Shown here: positions 31,706 through 45,023 of the stretch, one piece after another
How positions within the stretch are numbered: the first letter of the stretch is position 1
Layout: each line of letters begins with the position of its first letter
Assembly (NCBI RefSeq): GCF_000003815.2
Contig: NC_049995.1
Location: 4,527,237 to 4,591,236, forward strand
Direction of reading: 5' to 3'
From: Branchiostoma floridae
Lineage: Eukaryota > Chordata > Leptocardii > Amphioxiformes > Branchiostomatidae
Length of the DNA stretch: 64,000 bases
Notes under the pieces: model-generated
Seen by the model: only the letters and a program-made list of their open reading frames with translations
Databases searched by the model: none
Told to the model about the DNA's origin: nothing
Position numbers and translations under genes: made by a program

Positions 31706-34700
31706 CTATGCCGTACTCTTATCCTGCCGAATTGCATAGGAGGTGATGAGATTTTGTGCTCCCTTTAGAAAGGGTAGGTACAAACGTGCCACAGAGGACA
31801 GATTATCAAGTGAATAATATTCCTTATCAGGCAAAGTGGCCTTCAAGTCTCTCCAGGCATCAGCAGACCTGTCATACACATACACCAGATACTTTGTTGA
31901 TGGTCCTTCTTTGGTAGTATCATAGGTATCAAACAGTACATGCAGCTGGTTGTCAAGTACGAAAAGATACGGCCAGTTACGGGTACGAAGGTTTCCCCGG
32001 TCCTGCCAGCCTTGCAGTTTCTTCCACTGGTCTGACTCTGTATCGTACACCATGGTCTGATTGAAGTCACTATCTGTGCAGAAGATCTCTGTTCCCATGG
32101 CAACAACTGTGAGGAACGAGTAGCGACTCTCGAGGTTCGGTGGTGTCCGCTCGTGCCAACAGTTCTGACTTGGGTCGTAGCGATACATCGCTGAGGTCAT
32201 GATGAAATAGAGGTACGGACCACAGGACAATGCGGCGCTGCGATGACAAGTTCTGTGAAGTTGCAGCTGTGAACACTCCTGCCATTGGTCCTTCTGCCGA
32301 CTGTACTTTTTCATACGGACCAATCCACTGCCTTCTCCTACATTTGCAGAAACGTAATATAAAATCTCATCAACCTCAACAAGGAACTGACTCCACTCAG
32401 GACCTGAGGTTTCTCCCTTGAACTTAGATACTGTAGACATACCAGCATCTTCATACACATTGCCTGCATGGTTGTACTTGAACATGGACATCTGACCGGT
32501 ATCCTCTCGGTCATGTTCCAGAATGTAAATGTTATGATCACTGGTGAAAGCTGCACCAGCGCAATCAGGATAGCCATCATCTTCAGAACTGATGTACTTC
32601 CCTTTCTGAGGGTTCATGTAGAGGAGATCGCCTGTCCTGGAGAGGATAAAATAAATCAGAAATTGTCAATGAGACTAGACTGCAAATTCAAACCTTTTTT
32701 CTTCAAGAATGAGGCCATTAAATCACAGCATTGAATTGTACCTGTTGCTTACCAAATCTAGTCGCTGGAGAAGTGTTGAAAGTATAAGTTGGACACAGGC
32801 GCATAGTATATCTATGTAACTGACACTTTGGAAGTGTGTTTTGCAGGATCACAAAATGTGGAATACCATTATGGCAGGATTGTTACCAATCTAAGCTAAA
32901 GAAGGAAGAAGCATTTCATACCCCATATCCGACAGCAGAAGCATTTCCGTTGTCATCCCAAGTCTCGGCTTCAGATTCCTTTTCTTTGCTCTTTTCCTGA
33001 TGACCTTAGAACTCCCAGGAGACTCCTGGATCAGGGCGTGTTCCAAGATGGCTGCCGTGTCATCTGAGGTCAGCAGGTTGAAGCGGATGTGAGGGAGGAT
33101 GCTGGGAAGGTGGTGCAGCCTGTGGGGTACACGGTAGGGGTTAAACGTTTTGCCAACTCACAAGTCACTGCAGAGAATTAGAAGGTGAATATCATCGACA
33201 TACAAGACATCAAACCATACACATTCACACATGCAATTAAGTAGACAGACACAAGACAGACACCCATGTTCAGAACTGAACAATACCTACCTGTCCTCCC
33301 TGCTGTGCTGCACCCATTTCACTACAGCCTCCCACACTGTTGTCTCCTTTTCCACATCCAGCTCATCGTGGCTGATGATCTTAGTCAGCTGATTCACACT
33401 CAGGCTGCAGAACTCCTCACTGGAGGCAACCTGTGGAGATGCCAAATACATGAATTTCTTCACGTATGGAGATACAGATACATGCATTTACGTACAACTT
33501 TTATCAGTGGATTGTAAGAAGTTTTCATCTTTCTTGCAATCAGCTTTTCTCAGTTACTAATAATAATAACTTGATGTGTTTTAAGTGAATGACCATCTCA
33601 ACCTGATGAAGGTTCTATTTGTTTCTATACTGTGCTGAAATCATACTATCAGGTCTCTATAGAGGCTGTTATGTATATGTATATGAATTTGACACATTAA
33701 TTTTACTCTTAAAAGACTACCAACCTTCACAAAGTGCTTGCAGATACACTGCAGACAACGCTTCAGGACAATTTCCACAGAGAAGATATCAACAAACTTG
33801 TACAGGTCCACACAGGTGCAGCACTCCACATTCATGACCATGTAGCTGCTGCAGGTGTCTCTCACATAGTCCAGTTGGAGGAGGTCAGCTGCCTGGTACA
33901 GGGGCTGCACTTTGTCCAGGGACACATGGAGGGTTCCCGAGTAGATGTAACTCAGGATGTCCTCAAACATGGCCACATCCAAACCCTACATGTAGAGTTT
34001 GATGTAATGATGAAAAAACTTTACCTCATTTCTGTAAGATCACTAACGTTACAGCACAAAAATTATTATGTTACTAATGTTGTAATGTACGTATAACCCC
34101 TATATACACTACTCCAGTCTTTGTCATTATGTCTTGAAAGATAAAACAAGGACCTTCTGACAATGTCCTTGACTCCTTGGTATACATGTAAATCACTACC
34201 CAGAAGTATAATTAAAAGTTGACCATTCATCAAAGTCTAAAAACAGTCTTACGTGCCCCGGGATGGCAGCAAAGTTGATATAAAAAGTATAACATAGTAA
34301 AAGAGTCTTACATGGGGAGGGGGGCAAGATCACAAATCACAAGAAAGCTTGACTTTACTTGTTGGGAACACAAATTCTCAAACTTTCAGAATTTCTGTAG
34401 AATACGTAGTATCTTTTTAAATCCCCTACTTTGTTTTATTTACCCTCAACGTTACACAAACCTACCTGTAAAACAACTGTCTTGTGACGACTTTCCGTCA
34501 TGTCACTTGTAAACATGGCCCTGAAGTAGGGGCTGGCCGCGGACAGAACAAGCCGATGGCAGGGAAACCGCCGGCCCTCGACTTCAAGGATGACATCCTG
34601 AAGTACTCCAGCCTTCTGCAAGTCGCCCACAGTTCCAAGAAACCCGTGCAGATAGCTCTCGTCTTGGTAGGAACGAGGACGAACTGTGCTGTCTTGGGAA

Positions 34701-34720
34701 TCTTTGTGGGCGGATGCCAT
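31706..34720 (-). CDS. BTB-BACK-kelch protein (kelch-like family)
   Basis: Five exons: 34466-34720, 33725-33985, 33291-33430, 32922-33119 and 31706-32636. All have GT-AG sites and matching phases (total 1785 nt, 594 residues plus stop). The BTB domain spans about residues 30-140 ([52 protein letters not shown]). BACK follows ([36 protein letters not shown]), then a kelch-type beta-propeller region with degenerate blades ([40 protein letters not shown]). Such proteins are usually CUL3 substrate adaptors; the substrate is unknown. The start MASAHKD was chosen for its AACATGG context and BTB spacing; an in-frame ATG exists further upstream at 34880-34882. A basic insert (RKRAKKRN) separates BACK and kelch. 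I cannot assign a specific KLHL orthologue. Confidence 0.9.
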
Positions 34721-34882
34721 GTTGATGATGATGGCGGTGCTGTACCTCCCAAAGGGAACTGCTTCCGTACTTTGATTACCCACATAATGTAGCGATATAA
34801 GGTAGAGGATCGGGTCTACCAAGGAGTCTACCGACTGCGGGGTATCTTTTACAATAAACCTGGGAGTTAAATGTGGCTCCAA

Positions 34883-35157
34883 GTTACAAAGAGGAGTTTA
34901 ATGTTAACGCATAAAATTAGTTTATGGCCCAGCAGCTTTGATGGAAACTGCACCTCTTTAAAACCAGAATATCAACAGTCGTCAGTCAACCAGTCTTTCA
35001 AGCTTGAGACAAACGCTTCGTTAATGACAGTACCGTCGTGGATTACTAGTCGGCGCCTCTGTATCACTGAGCTGTTAGATATACATGTAATGATACGTGG
35101 CGTTACACAACATACATTGTGCTTTTCAAACACTTAATAGAGAACGATAGACTGCTA
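34883..35157. other. Upstream flank of kelch gene
   Basis: Presumed promoter and 5' UTR region of the minus-strand kelch gene. I saw no TATA box or motif I would defend. Confidence 0.4.
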
Positions 35158-36145
35158 AAGGTGTTATCTCACTGTACTTGGAACACCGGCACTGCGGGGT
35201 TCGCTCACTGTGTCACTGTTGTGCTATTTTTGGCGACGCCTCAGGGGCAAGCAAAATGGTATATTATTGTGTTCAGTTTGCAAAAATTCTAGGAATTGCA
35301 CAGGCATTTTTCCACAGGAATGCCAGTCCACAGGCATATGCATGCTTGCAATGTGAGAAGTTAGTCAGGGGAATGGCAGGAATTTGGGTTATGCAAGCTC
35401 CCCTGGGTATTTATTTGTCCTAGATAACTGGAGAGTCAGCCACATGTGTTCCACAGGCATGTTTGCAATGTGAGAAGTTAGTCCCAAGGAATTTTAATGG
35501 CAGGAATTTGGGTCATGGAAGCTCCAGCCCCCTCCACCATCACTCAAGAGCTCGTTAGTCCAGACTAGTTGACGGTTTGTAACCAAAGAAGATGGCTGTC
35601 TCTGTGGTTACAATCCTCAGAGAATTCCTTATGTGTACCTGTTTTCTAAAACAGTGTGCGGCTATCACAATGTTTACTGTTCCGTTACAAGTATAACATT
35701 GAATGTTCTTATTTTTAGGAAGGGGTCATGACTACATCAAGTTTCTAGTTGTATATAGACTCCTCTATACCCTTCATACCCCTCTTCAATTACCAAGACA
35801 AGCTAGATGTCTCGGAACCCACAGGAGAAATATCTACATGACAGGACTATCCTGTTCACCGTGAAAAAAAAAAAGAATTTCATTATCAGGAACATCCAGT
35901 CAATTATTTTTCAGGTTTCATTTGTCTTATGTTCACCTGTCTGAAAAAGACAATCGGCACCATTGCAATAATGTTTTTATTTAAAATCTAGATACTGTGT
36001 AATACGTAAAAGTATGACTTATAATAAGAAGACAATAAAATGCACAAAACGCAAGAAAACCCATTCTTTCTCTGAAATTCGTTGAGAAATCTTTCGAACC
36101 CCGCAGTGCCACACCGGTGCCCCAAGTGCAGTGAGATACTACCTT
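35158..36145. mobile_element. TIR element, 988 bp
   Basis: Left end AAGGTGTTATCTCACTG...CACTGCGGGGTTCG and right end CGAACCCCGCAGTG...CAGTGAGATACTACCTT are inverted copies. A shorter relative with the same ends is at 52057-52309. The interior has a partial direct duplication (about 35325-35405 and 35455-35530, TTGCAATGTGAGAAGTTAGT). No ORF. Confidence 0.75.
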
Positions 36146-36801
36146 AATAGCTCATCCCAACTAGTCTATATGTTGGAGAATGAACAGATACAAAGCCGCC
36201 AATCTATTCACATAATGTTTTAATGTAGTATTATTATTATTTGTTGAGTATTTTCTTAAAACCAACCTCCATAGGAGCGACTCACAATCAATATATACGC
36301 TATACCACCCCAGATTTATACACAATATAATACAAAGGAGGAGATAGCCCTTACTGTGCACAAAATCATGTAGATACATGAAGGAATGTTTAATCTTAGA
36401 ACCAGTAACGTGCATGTTACGTTGAACTCAGCATGTTGAGTGGCTATTCATATACCCGTACGTAGGTTATACCACTTGAATCCGTTTGTTTGTTTGTCCG
36501 TATTCTTGTGGACCCTACAAAATTCGCTGTATTTGTGTTGTGTCTGTTTAGATTGCTAAATACTGTGTGCAAATACACAAATATATCAAAGAATGTTTAC
36601 ACCTTAGAAAAAATAGTGTAAAGGAAACACAACATGTTGACTTATTCATATCAGTATGTATTCATATATGTAGACAATACATTTGTATACACTTGTCAGA
36701 TTTTATGTGTTGTTACGAAAGTCGCTGTACATTTGTCAAGTCAATAAAGTTTTCTATTACATAACGTCCGTTTCTAGCTCTGGACTACTCGGAAATCACA
36801 C

Positions 36802-37154
36802 CAGGGCTCTAGCCAGCTCGACATTTTTTTCTGTCAGCCAATTCCCATTGTCGCGAAAACACTATTCCAGGAGTTTGAGAGACTGAACTGAGACCTTGAA
36901 AAACGGGTTTTAATGAGATTATCGTATGCAAAAGGACACCGACACACATTGTCAACAATCATAACAATAGCAAAACAAACAGTGTGTGGCTTTTACGGTC
37001 GTGGACGGCGTCTCTAAGCAGCCTGTAGCTTCCACCAAGGAGCTTTTATCAGATTTTTGTCCGTCAAAGTTGACGGATTGGTTTTAAAATTTTTCCGTCA
37101 CACGCAGCAAATTTCCGTCAATTGACGGAAAAATGGACGCTGGCTAGAGCCCTG
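36802..37154. mobile_element. hAT-type MITE copy 2 (353 bp), TSD containing the SLC43 stop codon
   Basis: Ends CAGGGCTCTAGCCAG and CTGGCTAGAGCCCTG, with exact 8-bp duplication AATCACAC at 36794-36801 and 37155-37162. On the minus strand the right-hand duplication reads GTGTGATT and holds the last codon and stop of the SLC43 gene; the element starts two bases after the stop. Confidence 0.92.
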
Positions 37155-37156
37155 AA

Positions 37157-40100
37157 TCACACACATGTTTCCTTTGGATCAGAAACTTCGAGTTTAAGAT
37201 GTCCGTTCTCCGATTTCTCCGGCGTAGCTTGCGAAGGATGGCGGCCTTCTTTGGTCGGCCCGGTCCGGCAGTGGTACCTGATGTAGGCGGGGTGGACAAA
37301 CGTCGCGACGGAAAGCACCAGAACCAAGATGTACACCTGAAGCAGTGAAAAGAAAGTTCAACATGTTATTCTATTTCTCAAAGTTGTCAAAAGATTTGCA
37401 GATCATCTGAGTTTCGATAACTTATAAGCATCATCATATGGGTGTGAGATATGGAAAAGTATATATAACAGTCACTTGAAACTTGCTGACGAAAATGCGT
37501 GAGCAAAATTGTAGCATAGAGCCAAAATACGTAATTGTTCCGCCCACAAGTGAAGAGAAAACACTATAGTTCATGGGTCATGTGTGAATGCCAAAAAATA
37601 ACAAACAAAAAAAAGAAGCAAAAATAGATGCTGACTTGAAACCTGAAGAACAACATCACTGGGAAGACCATAGACAACCTTGAAAAGTACAGTCTTGAAA
37701 GATGGTCAAAACCTTTTGTGCGCTTGTCATCTCATAATTCTATACCATATAATTGATTTATTCTCCGAGTAGAGGTTTCGGTTGGGGATAACGAGGGAAG
37801 ACAGACGTCAAATCCCAGCCTAAACCTCTGCTTGGAGACTATTCCTGAATTAGCACATACAATACGTACGTAAAGCGGGCTTCCAGCCGTCTTGATCCAG
37901 CCGATGAGCGGGTACTGCAGCAGGCCGACCAGCCCGGCTACCATGTACGACAGCCCGATCAGCCGCCCGAGGTGCCGACCGGGGAATCTGTGAACGTTAG
38001 GAATACAAAATACATACATACACACATACATCTGTATCTGTATCTGTATCTATATAGCCGGTATAACCGCCATTCGGCGTAACACACCAGCTAACTCATA
38101 ATAAACATAGTCACATAGTCGTACTCTATCGAACATTGACAGAGTTACGCTTCCCGTGTGATCTATCAATTATCATTATAGTTAGGTTACTTATTCCTAT
38201 TACTTAGTCCAGTCTCTGATCCAAGAAAGTTCTTTGAATGTAAGGTATGGACGGCCTATCCTCCTACGCAGCGACATCCAACGGCGAAACCGACTGTCTG
38301 GATGTACCCTGCTTTCTCAACCGCCACCCTTAGTTCCTGATCGCGGTCACAAACAATATTTGTTTTATACATCGATAGCTGCGTTCAAGTGGTTCCAAAT
38401 GTCAGTTTTTTTTACGTACATTTTCTGTTGATATATGAATAATGCACTTGCTTTGTTTTCCATGGACTTACCACCCTAGTAAAACTATCCACGGATAAAA
38501 CAATTCACATTAGAAGAAGCTTACGAGTTAGCGATGAACGCGGTGTTCCCTCCGTAGATGAACGCCCTGCTGAGGATGTGGAGAACGAAGGTCAGGAACA
38601 TGTCCGGTGCTGACGTCATCAGCAGGCCTGTACTGGACTCCACAGAGGGCGTGTCCCACACGGACAGTGCGGCGAAGAAGAACACCAACGTGCTGGTCAA
38701 ACTGGTGATCACGAACACGGGGACCGCCGCACGCCGCCTGCTGGTCCTGGTAGGGCCTGAAACAACACGTAGATAATATTATACAACACGCAGATATTTC
38801 CGGATTACTTTCTCAGGGGAGTGAAAGAGTCCATTTACATCAGAACCCATCAACCTTTGCTCAACCAAGACGCGGGCCGATACCGACTTCCAATCACCTT
38901 TGACCATTTGCTGACATCACACTTCCAGTCTGGATATGTGACATAGACTTTGGCTATTTCAGTTTGATAAGGATCAGAGGACTGATTGAAAGCTTGTTGG
39001 TAAGCGCTATATTTTCTGTACGGATATAAAGTCTAAAGTTATAACATAATGTTGACTACCGTCACAGATAAACTTAAATTTGAGTAACAAACAAATATAA
39101 TAAACTAACGTCCTCGATTAAACATAACGTATGATTTTAAATTCATAGAAAACTCCATACTGATATTTCTTCGATTCTCCTTTTCATGATAATGAACAGT
39201 TGTAAGTATTTTTTTCAGGAGAGGAAGTTCGTTTATGCTTTCGAATACGCATGCGCAGCGACAGGAATTGTGGGTAATACGGCAAAGCTGAAGGCATGGA
39301 AAGAGTTCTCGTCTAGAGTCTAGACCATTGTCTCGATATGCATAACGATATCCAGACGTGTTTTGTTTATATCTCCGGGGCCCATGCCTTTGACATATTT
39401 CCCACAATTCCTGCGCACTCAGAAGTGTGAAGGGGCCTATACCTCCATACGCATGTCCTCTTAGCCCCAGATCGTAGACGAACCCACAGAGTGGAGACAC
39501 CAGCACATTGGACACCTGGAAGAATCCAAACACGTCCGTCCAGAAACTCACTGTAAAGGAAAACAGAAACGGGGTTATAGGATAGCTGTATACTGTAGAT
39601 ATGAGCATCTTTTTTCCTTACAAACAATAATAAAGGGCGAACCTAATGGTGTAATATAATTATGTTAATGACCTGGTCCAAAAATCAAGTAGACGTAGGT
39701 TTTATTTCTTTTGGGTACTCGCACACAATACTATAGGTGGAGCCTAATGGTATAACTGTTAGTATTGTGTGCGAGAAGCTTGACAAAAGGCTACGGGGAA
39801 AAATAAGGCTAATATCAACATCACCTCCGAGTTAAGAAAAACATTACAACTGAAAAATACAAAACAAATACAACAACAATAATAACAAGCAACTCACAGC
39901 ATGAAATGGCTTGGCTAGTCCAAGATACATGTAGTATAACAAGTTATTGATTGAAGGGTTTAGCAATTAATTTCTTGTTAACTATTAGATGAGTATGCAT
40001 GATACCCACCCTGTCCGTTGTTATTCCCGGTGACCATGTTGAACCAGATGTTTGCTGTGCCGACTAAGATGATGACGTTCAAGTTCATGACACTCATGTA

Positions 40101-42861
40101 GGCCAGGTGCAGGAGATACAGGCGTGACGTCACCACCTGTACAAATGTCTCCTCAGTCGGTTCAGCAGATTCACTCTTTTCTTCACTCTTGTTTTCTGTT
40201 AACCAAGAATGTTTCAAATTGATACAGTATGTATCGTACGTGTCTCAATGCACACAGGGCTGTGTCATCGTTCTTATATATGTTGCACAGGGTACTAACT
40301 ACTATGCTTCGGTTACATTTGAAAATATGGTCCCCGTGGGATGCCTGTGGCTACAGGGTTATCTTTGGGCACGCCGGGCCCCTGGATGATTTTAACTCGA
40401 AATGATTCTGCTAAAAACGATAAAGTAAACAACAACAAGAAAGCCTAGGCCTGGAATCTCTTGATCAAATTGGATCACAAGTTTGTGCATAAGTCGGCGA
40501 CACTACAATGAAGGTCAGCCTCATACCACCATATAAAATGGACGTTTTAACCTTGGTATATTGATAACATGTCAACAATATAGTATGCATCTTGGGTGCG
40601 TCCCAGATTGGATTTGTATTACCCTTGACTACATGTAAATAATCATGGGAATACGTACCACGCAAGACGCACAAGTAAGACTAAAATTTAAAAAGACACC
40701 AAAACACACAAAGACACAGTTTTCATCAAGCAAATTCGTTGAGCGCTCTGTCATTGTTTTACGGATGTTGCGACGCCACCAACGTACCACAGCACAAGTG
40801 AGATATCAGCTTAACAATTGTGACAGTGCAAGCTGTTTTAAGATATGGCTACTAGCTAGAGCACTCATTAGATAAACAAAAGAAAGCAATTAAATTTTCA
40901 GTACCCTGTTGCAGCTTCTCGGTTTCCTGTGAGTCTTTTCTGGTCTCTTGTTGTGACTCTGGAATGAACTTGCGTCTCGGGAAGAGGGTAAAGGTGGCCA
41001 TCAGCGAGGGGACACACAGACAGGCGAGGGTGAAACACATGTGTTGGAAGGGCACGCCGAACTGAACGTACAGCAACTGAAATTGAGAAAGAAATACCAA
41101 AATTTATATAGAACTTCATTCACATTGTACATTGTGTTTTCTTCCAATATTGCATATAGCCTGGCGGTGTACATTTGGCCACCTGCACCTGGAGTATTAG
41201 TTGTTACAGCAAATATGGACCAAATATTAGCTGTTACAGAAAAGATTACACGTTTGCGATAGCAAAACCTGCACTTACAGGTTTGCTAAGCAAAACTCCG
41301 TATTGCCTTCGTAAAAAGGCAAATACTGGGAGAAAAATATCCTGTATTTTCTCGAAAATGTTGTCATAGTTTTCTTAAGCTTATCAATTCGGGTTGCGCC
41401 CAGCCTACCTTTGTCATATTCGGCTTTGAAGTAAGGAATAATGTGTTCGTCACGTGAACGTCTCCCAATGCTATTTTAATGACGTCATTTCTATGATGTT
41501 AACCGTTTAACTGCCAAACCCGGATATATCCGGCACACATATACATGTCCTGTGTGCCGTGCCCGGATATAACCGGGATAGCGTATTCCCCCAAAGTATC
41601 AGCTTTGCGCACGTTTAGCACACCAACCCCGAAAGTTAGGGACTTCGGCCTTGTTTGGGGGTTTCTTTTGTGAGGTCAGCGGCCAACCATGGCACTGATA
41701 GCATTTTATAGGGCTGAAACTCTGGCAGTTTAAGGGTTTTAACATTCTGGCGGACGCTTTTCCATTGTTTTCTGGTGTAAAACGGGATAAACTCACCTTT
41801 TGAACCAGGAAGGTGATGGGAGAGGAGCCGAAGGATCCCGTTATGATAGTGATAACTGTAGACCTCCGCGTTCCAAACAAGTTCCCAACCTTAGAGAGAG
41901 TAGATAATTTACATAATTTTGTCAGTTACTGAATGACTTGATAGATGTCAAAACCTAGATCATTTAGATAAAATTCATGATATAATTTCAACTCGTTTCA
42001 GTTGTTAACTTTGTTTAGTTTTCATTTAGAACAATTTAAACCATTCATATAAACCAGTTTCGGGGAATAAGGCACGCAAATCCACATTGGTTTTCTAACT
42101 CTCTAATTATCATATTGTTTTGCAATTCTTGCATATGTGCAAAACTAAATATACAAAGATTCAAAACCCAACGTTTTTTGGTAAACATCCCTATAAGACG
42201 TAGATGATGATTAAAACATCATAAGACGTAGATGCTGTATAAAATTTCTAACATACATATATCAATAGTTACGAATGTTGCGTTACTTACCGTTACGTTA
42301 GCGAGAAGGGTGATGTTAGCACACATTCCCACAAGGATCATTCCGGGATACACAAGGTACACATACGGGTACTCTAGTGAAAAAATGAATGAAGGAAGGA
42401 AGGAATAGATAAGTAAGCAAAGTATTAGATTCGGACATACATTTTGTCTAGAACCATTCCTCATGGGTCAGCAATACTTAAGAAATGTCTTGCGAAGGGA
42501 TAACCCTAGCTTGCGAGGACGTACATAGTGCTGTATCGATAACATATTATCGGTTGCTACATTGCCCCCCCCCCCCCCCCTTGAAATTCATATATGTAAG
42601 AGAATTCACAATGTAAGAGAACTTTTGTTTTAATGTCTGGAATCTGGATACAGATACTAAATGTATATGATTTTTGTTATTCCGGGTATGAAGATGGTTA
42701 AAAATACATTAATAGATCTGCAGAATTAACAAATATAAGTCATTCTACAAACTTGAAGAACTATATATTGACACATTTCTCTCTCTTTTTCTCTCTTCCT
42801 CTCTCTCTTCCCTTTCTTTTTTTCTCTCTCTCTTCCTCTCTCTTTCTCTCTCTCAGATCTT

Positions 42862-42905
<44 letters not shown>

Positions 42906-44216
42906 CTCTCTGTTTCTCTCTCTCTCTCTGTCTCTCTCTCTCTCTCACTCTCTCAATGACAGTTGTAAAGTGTTACCTCTGGTGGAGAATCCCAGTAGCA
43001 ATCCAGCCGTGGCCATCAGTACGCTTCAAACATAAACAAATCATGTTTGGTTACTACACAGAATAAACAAATCAAACAATAAATAAACAAAGGTTCCTAA
43101 TTGTCCAGTTTGGCAGTCGGAGCTACATACCTAAAGCATGTCCTTGTCACACGGAGGCCGAAGTAGTCCAGAGCTATCCCAGCAAACAACGAGGCAACTT
43201 GACTGGCAACAACGGAAATGGCGAACACTTGCGTCAGAGTCTCATCCTGTTCAAGACATTCTGGGTAACGCGGTGCATCCTGGGTGGACGCGTTCGTCGA
43301 AAGTAGAATCTTGAATACAAATGGAAAAGGGTCAAGAGTTTAATTTAGATAGTAGGCCCGTTGAATATTCGTTATGAAGTATCATCGTCATCATCACCAT
43401 TACAGAAGTACTAGTATACATAACGTAATAAGCAATGACAGGTGTATGTTCACGTGTTTTTTTTCATGGAGCATAAATTGAAAGACTTTGCGACTGGCGG
43501 TGACTGTATCATTATTATTAGAATTAAAAGTTGTAATGGACAAATTTCCAAACCGAAGCCTGGTCTGGCTTGGGGAACATCAATAAAATTATATGCAAAC
43601 CCCAGCGACATTATATACATCTACATGTACCGTACGCAAGAGTATGCCCCATTGCCCTCCGCACTGTTTACAAGTATAGTCCTTTTTACCTGTGTACTAC
43701 GTTCCATGTTTGCAGATGAGTTGACAACAGATGTCGCTAAATGATATCGATATGACCCCCCCCCCAAAAAAATACACTGTTCAGGATTGTCTTAGTTACC
43801 ACTAAGAGATTTAATCCTCATTGGCTTACCAGTTTCCTTACCCGTCGACACAACGGGTCGCTGAAATCTCTGCCTCCCCCATCGTTTATGACTGTAGTCT
43901 TGCTTACTGTTTTACTTACCTGTGTATTTTGTTGCGTGTTGTTTGCTGATGAGGTGACACAGAGGTTACTGAATTATCTGCCTCTCGGTGACTCCCCATC
44001 GTTTATAACTGTAGTCTTGGTTACTGTTGTACTAACCTGTGTGGTTTGTTGCGTGTTGTTTGCTGATGAGGTGACACAAAGGTCACTAAAGTACCCCTCC
44101 TGTTTGAGGATGTATACCAGTGATGTCCATCCGTAGATGATGCCAGAAAACAACAACATCTCCAGAACAGAGATGGTCAGGAGCAGGAAACGCTTCTCAA
44201 ACATCACGGTCGACAT
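37157..44216 (-). CDS. SLC43A3-like: SLC43A3-like major facilitator transporter
   Basis: Eleven exons: 44037-44216, 43131-43309, 42977-43023, 42291-42373, 41797-41889, 40905-41076, 40010-40195, 39443-39550, 38525-38756, 37870-37987 and 37157-37336. Phases match at every junction; total 1578 nt, 525 residues plus stop, in the SLC43 range. Diagnostic stretches: SGIIYGWTSLVYILKQEGYF in TM1, MFS motif A-like GIALDYFGLRVTR, the family hallmark NLFGTRRSTVIT with GSFGSSP, ENKSEEKSESAEP in the central cytoplasmic loop, SRAFIYGGNTAF and FPGRHLGRLIGL. SLC43A1/A2 carry large neutral amino acids and SLC43A3 carries purine nucleobases; the N-terminus resembles A3 most, but the substrate cannot be read from sequence. 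NNT and NAS sequons lie in the first extracellular loop. An acceptor (ATTCTACAG) sits 4 bp before the ATG, so the 5' UTR is in upstream exon(s). Confidence 0.92.
39252..39418. mobile_element. TIR MITE in an SLC43 intron
   Basis: GCGCAGCGACAGGAATTGTG on the left pairs with CACAATTCCTGCGC on the right, and GGTAATACGGCAAAG with the right-arm copy. It ends about 25 bp from the donor of the exon at 39443-39550. Half copies with ACAGGAATTCT-GGTAATATG are at about 58490 and 60355. Confidence 0.7.
42779..42954. repeat. (CT)n-rich microsatellite
   Basis: About 175 bp of CTCTCT with TTTCTC variants, ending about 23 bp before the low edge of the SLC43 exon at 42977-43023. A poly-C run lies at 42567-42581. 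Confidence 0.95.
43660..43985 (-). repeat. Two copies of the SLC43 exon 1 3' end and donor
   Basis: The last codons of exon 1 and its donor (SSANNTQQTTQ|GTTAGT) recur at about 43900-43970 (SSANNTQQNTQ|GTAAGT) and, more diverged, at about 43690-43740 (SSANMERSTQ|GTAAAA). Potential acceptors give 49- and 47-nt pieces that break frame, so these are probably non-productive. Confidence 0.7.
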
Positions 44217-44681
44217 TTTGTCTGTAGAATAGAAAATTGATCAGTTGGTTTCTCCACAGGTTTTTGGTGTCCATATGTCATTTCTTTTATTGTCAATATT
44301 GTTTCTAACCTTGTATAGTTTAATTCTTTTACTTGTAACAGGATGAGATTTAGGCATTGCCAACCAATATGTTTTTAATGACCATATGCATTCGTTCTTC
44401 TTGTCTGCGACGTTGTAAAGATATAAACAGTTTTTTTAAAGTAACAAGTTTCAACATATTAGAGCAGTCCAGTCTACAAGTAGAGAGCTCTTCTTGTCAA
44501 AATGGATTTTAAAACATGGTTTTGCATATCAAATGCAAATGCATATATACCATATCCATACACATGAATCCGGATAGCTTACCTGGTCAAAATCAGCTTT
44601 TATATACATGTGTATCGGAACAATCGTGAACAAAAAAAAAGAAAAAAAGTGTGCAGATGTTGACACACGGCAGCACCAATC

Positions 44682-45023
44682 NNNNNNNNNNNNNNNNNNN
44701 NNNNNNNNNNNNNNNNNNNNNNNNNNNNNNNNNNNNNNNNNNNNNNNNNNNNNNNNNNNNNNNNNNNNNNNNNNNNNNNNNNNNNNNNNNNNNNNNNNNN
44801 NNNNNNNNNNNNNNNNNNNNNNNNNNNNNNNNNNNNNNNNNNNNNNNNNNNNNNNNNNNNNNNNNNNNNNNNNNNNNNNNNNNNNNNNNNNNNNNNNNNN
44901 NNNNNNNNNNNNNNNNNNNNNNNNNNNNNNNNNNNNNNNNNNNNNNNNNNNNNNNNNNNNNNNNNNNNNNNNNNNNNNNNNNNNNNNNNNNNNNNNNNNN
45001 NNNNNNNNNNNNNNNNNNNNNNN
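44682..45023. other. Assembly gap (342 N)
   Basis: Run of N. It lies in the presumed 5' region of the SLC43 gene, so a first exon could be hidden here. Confidence 0.99.

Noticed and set aside
34484-34792. 102-codon plus-strand ORF
   Set aside because: Antisense shadow of the kelch-gene BTB exon.
42753-42959. 68-codon Ser/Leu ORF
   Set aside because: Translation of the (CT)n microsatellite in an SLC43 intron.
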